A stretch of 55,054 nt of DNA from Acidobacteriota bacterium (lineage in GTDB: Bacteria; Acidobacteriota; Terriglobia; Acidiferrales; UBA7541), in contig JABCYZ010000041.1 of assembly GCA_013289955.1 (NCBI GenBank), forward strand, positions 1 to 55,054, given 5' to 3'. Positions 52,388 to 55,054 of the stretch are shown here, in pieces (positions within the stretch are counted from its first letter, which is position 1; each line of letters opens with the position of its first letter). Both the position numbers and the translations under genes were made by a program. The notes under the pieces were generated by a model. That model worked only from the letters and a program-made list of their open reading frames with translations, made no database searches and was not told where the DNA came from.

Positions 52388-52412
52388 TAAGCCATTTAGA
52401 TATAATGGCTTA
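52388..52412. promoter_or_regulatory. Palindrome around a TATAAT box upstream of the Wzz/GumC gene
   Basis: TAAGCCATT (52388-52396) and AATGGCTTA (52404-52412) form a perfect 9-bp inverted repeat with a TAGATAT spacer. A perfect -10 hexamer TATAAT (52401-52406) lies within it, but no good -35 is seen. It lies 36 bases before the sigma-54-like element, so it is either an activator site for that element or an operator for an overlapping sigma-70 promoter. Confidence 0.55.
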
Positions 52413-52447
52413 CGAATGCATTACGGGGACAGCGTTCTTTTGAATTT

Positions 52448-52462
52448 TGGCATCAGGCGTGC
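52448..52462 (+). promoter_or_regulatory. Candidate sigma-54 promoter of the exopolysaccharide genes
   Basis: TGGCATCAGGCGTGC has GG at -24 and GC at -12 with the exact 10-base separation and a TGGCA-like -24 element; the -12 element is GTGC instead of TTGC. Transcription would begin near 52474, about 40 bases before the ATG at 52514. The adjacent gene upstream encodes a sigma-54 activator. Confidence 0.5.
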
Positions 52463-52513
52463 TCAAATATGTAATGGAGATTTTTGGCTCCGAGCGGTGT
52501 AGAGGATCCGACC

Positions 52514-54010
52514 ATGGTGAGAAGCGGTGACATAACGCTGTCCGACGTTAAGCGACTAGCCCGTCGTTACTGGTGGTTGGTTACGATAAGTGTGATCGTT
52601 TGCGGTTCAGCAGGCATGGCTCTATCGATCTTGCTGCCAAAGCGCTACAACTCGGAAACAATGATCCTAGTGAAGCAACCAACGGTGCCAGTGGACGTTG
52701 TGAAGCCGATTATATCGGGTGACCTGACCCGCCGTCTGGCGTCCATGCAGGAGCAGATCCTAAGCCGCACACGACTGCAGCCGGTCATCGACAAGCTGGA
52801 TTTGTATCCGAAGGACCGGGCGAAATTATCGGACGACGATCTAGTGAAGCGACTGCGCGCAGCCGTTAAGATCACTCCCCTCGAGCCTATGCAAGGTACA
52901 GACGCCCGGCAACTACCGGGCTTTTACGTAGACGTGGAATTTGAGAATCCGAAGCTTGCGCAAGCGATCTGCGCAGAGATTACCTCGATGTTTCTCGAGC
53001 AGAACACCATCGAACGCCAAACTCAGGCAAATCAGACGACGTCCTTTCTCACCCAACAGTTAAATGAAGCGAAAACCAAGCTCGACGAGCAGGATGCCAA
53101 GTTAGCACAATTTAAAAGGCAGTATCTCGGCTCGTTGCCCGAAGAAGAGCAGGCTAACCTTAGTCTTCTGGCCTCATTAAATACTGAGCTCCAAGCGGAT
53201 ACACAATCGCTAAGTCGGGCGGAGCAGGATAAAGCATTCAACGAGTCACTTCTCAGCCAGCAAGAGGCGAACGTAAAGATTTCGTCGAACGGGCAGATTG
53301 TTACAAACAAGAACGGCGCTGATTTGGATGCCCTCGAGAACCAGCTCGCGGTTTTGATGGCGCACTACACGTCCAAACATCCAGACGTCGTAAAGCTGGA
53401 AAACCAGATCGAAGAACTGAAAAAAGCGGAATCCAAAGAAAAGACGGAACAAGCAAACACGAAGGATGAAAGTACGGCTCGAACGAGCGTGAGCCCACAA
53501 GGGCAGCAGCTGCGTGCGAAAATCAAGCAGGACGAGATAAGCATTGCGGACTTGACAAAAGCGCAGGCCCAGGTGCAGCAACAGATTCGGTCGCTTCAGG
53601 CCCGCGTACAGTCGAGCCCGGTAGTCGAGCAACAAATAAAAGAATTAACCCGCAGTTACCAAACCGCGCTGGATTTTTACAACGACCTATTGAAACGTAG
53701 AGAAAACTCGCAACTGGCCGCCAACCTCGAGGGGCAGCAGGGGAGCGAACAGTTCAGCGTTTTTGACCCTCCAAGCCTGCCGGACAAGCCGTCCTTCCCG
53801 AATGAGAGCATGTTGCGTGGCGGAGGATTTGCCGCAGGATTCGCAATCGGATTGGGCCTTTTGTATTTGATCGCCTACAACGACCGATCAATGCACACGG
53901 AAATAGACGTCGAAAAGTGCCTGAAGCTACCGGTTCTAACAATGGTGCCCGAGCTTGAGGCAAAACAGGAGGCCGCACGGGGCGCCACCAGATTTCGAAA
54001 GTCAGCTTAA
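52514..54010 (+). CDS. Wzz/GumC-type polysaccharide co-polymerase (chain-length determinant)
   Basis: A 498-residue protein with the Wzz topology: an N-terminal cytoplasmic segment (LSDVKRLARRYWW), membrane helix 1 (LVTISVIVCGSAGMALSIL), a long periplasmic coiled-coil region rich in Q, K and E (QTTSFLTQQLNEAKTKLDEQDAKL and QVQQQIRSLQARVQSS), and a second helix (GGGFAAGFAIGLGLLYLIA) after a Pro-rich stretch (PPSLPDKPSFPNES). It helps export and sets chain length of exopolysaccharide or capsule. The ATG at 52514 follows AGAGGA; the frame also starts at a TTG at 52484. The kinase-like gene follows 18 bases later, the usual Wzc pair split into two polypeptides. Confidence 0.93.
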   Translation: MVRSGDITLSDVKRLARRYWWLVTISVIVCGSAGMALSILLPKRYNSETMILVKQPTVPVDVVKPIISGDLTRRLASMQEQILSRTRLQPVIDKLDLYPKDRAKLSDDDLVKRLRAAVKITPLEPMQGTDARQLPGFYVDVEFENPKLAQAICAEITSMFLEQNTIERQTQANQTTSFLTQQLNEAKTKLDEQDAKLAQFKRQYLGSLPEEEQANLSLLASLNTELQADTQSLSRAEQDKAFNESLLSQQEANVKISSNGQIVTNKNGADLDALENQLAVLMAHYTSKHPDVVKLENQIEELKKAESKEKTEQANTKDESTARTSVSPQGQQLRAKIKQDEISIADLTKAQAQVQQQIRSLQARVQSSPVVEQQIKELTRSYQTALDFYNDLLKRRENSQLAANLEGQQGSEQFSVFDPPSLPDKPSFPNESMLRGGGFAAGFAIGLGLLYLIAYNDRSMHTEIDVEKCLKLPVLTMVPELEAKQEAARGATRFRKSA

Positions 54011-54028
54011 AGGCATTTTGGGGACTAA

Positions 54029-54910
54029 ATGAGCAGAATACACGAAGCACTATCGAAAGCAGCTCGCGAGCGGACGAGACACGGTTCAGCGGGGCTAGCG
54101 CCAACCTTGGTTGATATCACAGATGGTATTAAGCGGCCGCCGGTGGTGGACGAAGGCTTCGAGCCCGTGAACCTCACGGATGCAGGTGTGCAGACGGCAT
54201 CGGCGACGAGTGTTCAAACAATTGGAGAATATACGCAACCGCAGTGGAGGATCAACTCACGAGTTAACGTGTTTCTTCCTCAATCGCAGGACAGGCTCGC
54301 GGCCGAGCGATTTCGGACCTTGCGTTCGCGGCTTCATCAGATATCAGAAGCTCAAAAGCTGCGGATCGTGTTGGTGACGAGTGCTACATCGGCGGAAGGA
54401 AAATCGTTTGTGTGCGCGAACCTGGCTCAGTCACTAATCCATAAACAAGACCGTAGGGTGCTCCTGATTGACGCGGATATGCGCCTGCCCACGCAGCACA
54501 AGAACTTTGGGGCTCCGAGGACACCAGGACTTTCGAACTATTTGCGCGGAGAAGCTCGTGAAGGCGAGGTGCTGCAAAAGGGCAGTGATAGTAATCTATT
54601 TCTGCTTCCTGCAGGTGACGAAATTCCGAACCCTAGCGAACTCCTGCTCAGCGATAAAATGAAGCAACTGCTGAAATTCAGTGCCGACACGTTTGACTGG
54701 GTGATTGTGGATTCGCCGCCTACCTTACCTGTCCACGATGCTAGCGTGCTAGCGGATTTGTGCGACGGAGTCTTGCTCGTAGTGCGAGCTGCAAGTACAG
54801 ACTTTGAAATGGCTGGCAAAGCAGCAGAAGAGTTTCGTCAGAAAAATCTTCTTGGTGTGGTCTTCAACTGCGTCGAAAAGGGAGTATCGGCCTACACCAA
54901 ATACTACTAA
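54029..54910 (+). CDS. CpsD/CapB-type tyrosine autokinase of exopolysaccharide export
   Basis: A 293-residue BY-kinase: Walker A is SATSAEGKS (residues 118-126), Walker A' is VLLIDADMRLP and Walker B is FDWVIVDSPPTLP. The C-terminal AYTKYY carries a small cluster of tyrosines, shorter than the usual Tyr tail. The N-terminus MSRIHEALSKAARERT is typical of CpsD-like partners in this phylum and PEP-CTERM/Xrt-type loci. It would autophosphorylate and cooperate with the Wzz-type protein just upstream in polymer assembly at the inner membrane. The gene is complete; the locus likely continues past the window. Confidence 0.93.
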   Translation: MSRIHEALSKAARERTRHGSAGLAPTLVDITDGIKRPPVVDEGFEPVNLTDAGVQTASATSVQTIGEYTQPQWRINSRVNVFLPQSQDRLAAERFRTLRSRLHQISEAQKLRIVLVTSATSAEGKSFVCANLAQSLIHKQDRRVLLIDADMRLPTQHKNFGAPRTPGLSNYLRGEAREGEVLQKGSDSNLFLLPAGDEIPNPSELLLSDKMKQLLKFSADTFDWVIVDSPPTLPVHDASVLADLCDGVLLVVRAASTDFEMAGKAAEEFRQKNLLGVVFNCVEKGVSAYTKYY

Positions 54911-55054
54911 CTCGGCTTTGCAGCCGTGGAGGATGTCCGAGTTTTAGTTGATTGCAGTGACTCTCGATGATCGGCACTGTAAGCCTACCTACAACCAAGT
55001 TCAAGCAACTTCTACTGTCCGGACCTCCTTCTGCTGAATGCGCGACGGATTCAA
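54911..55054. other. Window end, no gene visible
   Basis: About 140 bases after the CpsD-type gene. I see no start of a further gene and no terminator. Confidence 0.5.

Overview
The window reads as a chromosomal segment of a high-GC Gram-negative bacterium, most likely Acidobacteriota (Terriglobia-like). Support for this is inference: a tricorn-like S41 protease beside a paired M16 peptidase operon, a zinc-ribbon Ser/Thr kinase with a membrane C-terminus, a two-domain ThyX-like protein, a MSRIHEAL-type capsule autokinase, many PilZ and sigma-54 activator genes, and small exported proteins of unknown function. I see no rRNA, tRNA, CRISPR array, insertion sequence or prophage.

Layout. 0-2.7 kb: a truncated GNAT gene, a minus-strand pair (peroxiredoxin-like gene then a DUF1287 gene) and a plus-strand type IV pilin-like gene with a structured leader and a strong terminator. 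2.9-7.3 kb: thiC, an SDR, a small membrane protein, a Rieske ferredoxin, an EVE protein and a cyclase-family hydrolase. 7.3-13.5 kb: secreted or envelope proteolysis (M16 active plus inactive subunits, then the tricorn-like S41 protease). 13.6-16.2 kb: DNA and tRNA quality control (mutM, dtd, AlkD-like, GNAT). 16.2-20.3 kb: marR and two ClC genes in one overlapping operon behind a perfect palindrome. 20.5-23.5 kb: anti-sigma kinase and STAS antagonist, queG, exported Fe/Mn superoxide dismutase. 23.6-29.9 kb: LuxR regulator, glycosyltransferase, YbjQ, membrane Ser/Thr kinase. 30.1-39.0 kb, minus strand: lon, a CCA-adding-type nucleotidyltransferase, a SpoIIE-type phosphatase, dinB, prmC and prfA. 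39.3-45.4 kb: Rieske oxygenase, exported unknown, two-domain ThyX-like protein, rpmE and small enzymes. 45.4-55 kb: GGDEF-PilZ, two single PilZ proteins, a histidine kinase/NtrC pair, a receiver-less sigma-54 activator, then a Wzz/GumC-type protein and a CpsD-type kinase, the start of an exopolysaccharide locus that continues off the window.

The most notable observation is at 1123-1656 on the minus strand. The peroxiredoxin-like (AhpC-TSA_2/SelU-like) frame runs from an ATG at 1656 to a stop at 1123 with a single in-frame UGA at 1530-1528. That UGA sits exactly where the first cysteine of the family's CxxC motif is expected (RHYG-UGA-IFCREH). Directly downstream there is a nested hairpin with an AGUU apical loop and a 10-bp outer stem, resembling a bacterial SECIS element. 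The gene is therefore best read as a selenoprotein, which ordinary gene callers would truncate to the part after the UGA.

A second theme is promoter architecture. Several start codons (marR, the SpoIIE-type phosphatase, possibly queG, the glycosyltransferase and the Ser/Thr kinase) have a -10-like hexamer only 6-10 bases upstream and no convincing Shine-Dalgarno sequence, which suggests leaderless or nearly leaderless mRNAs.
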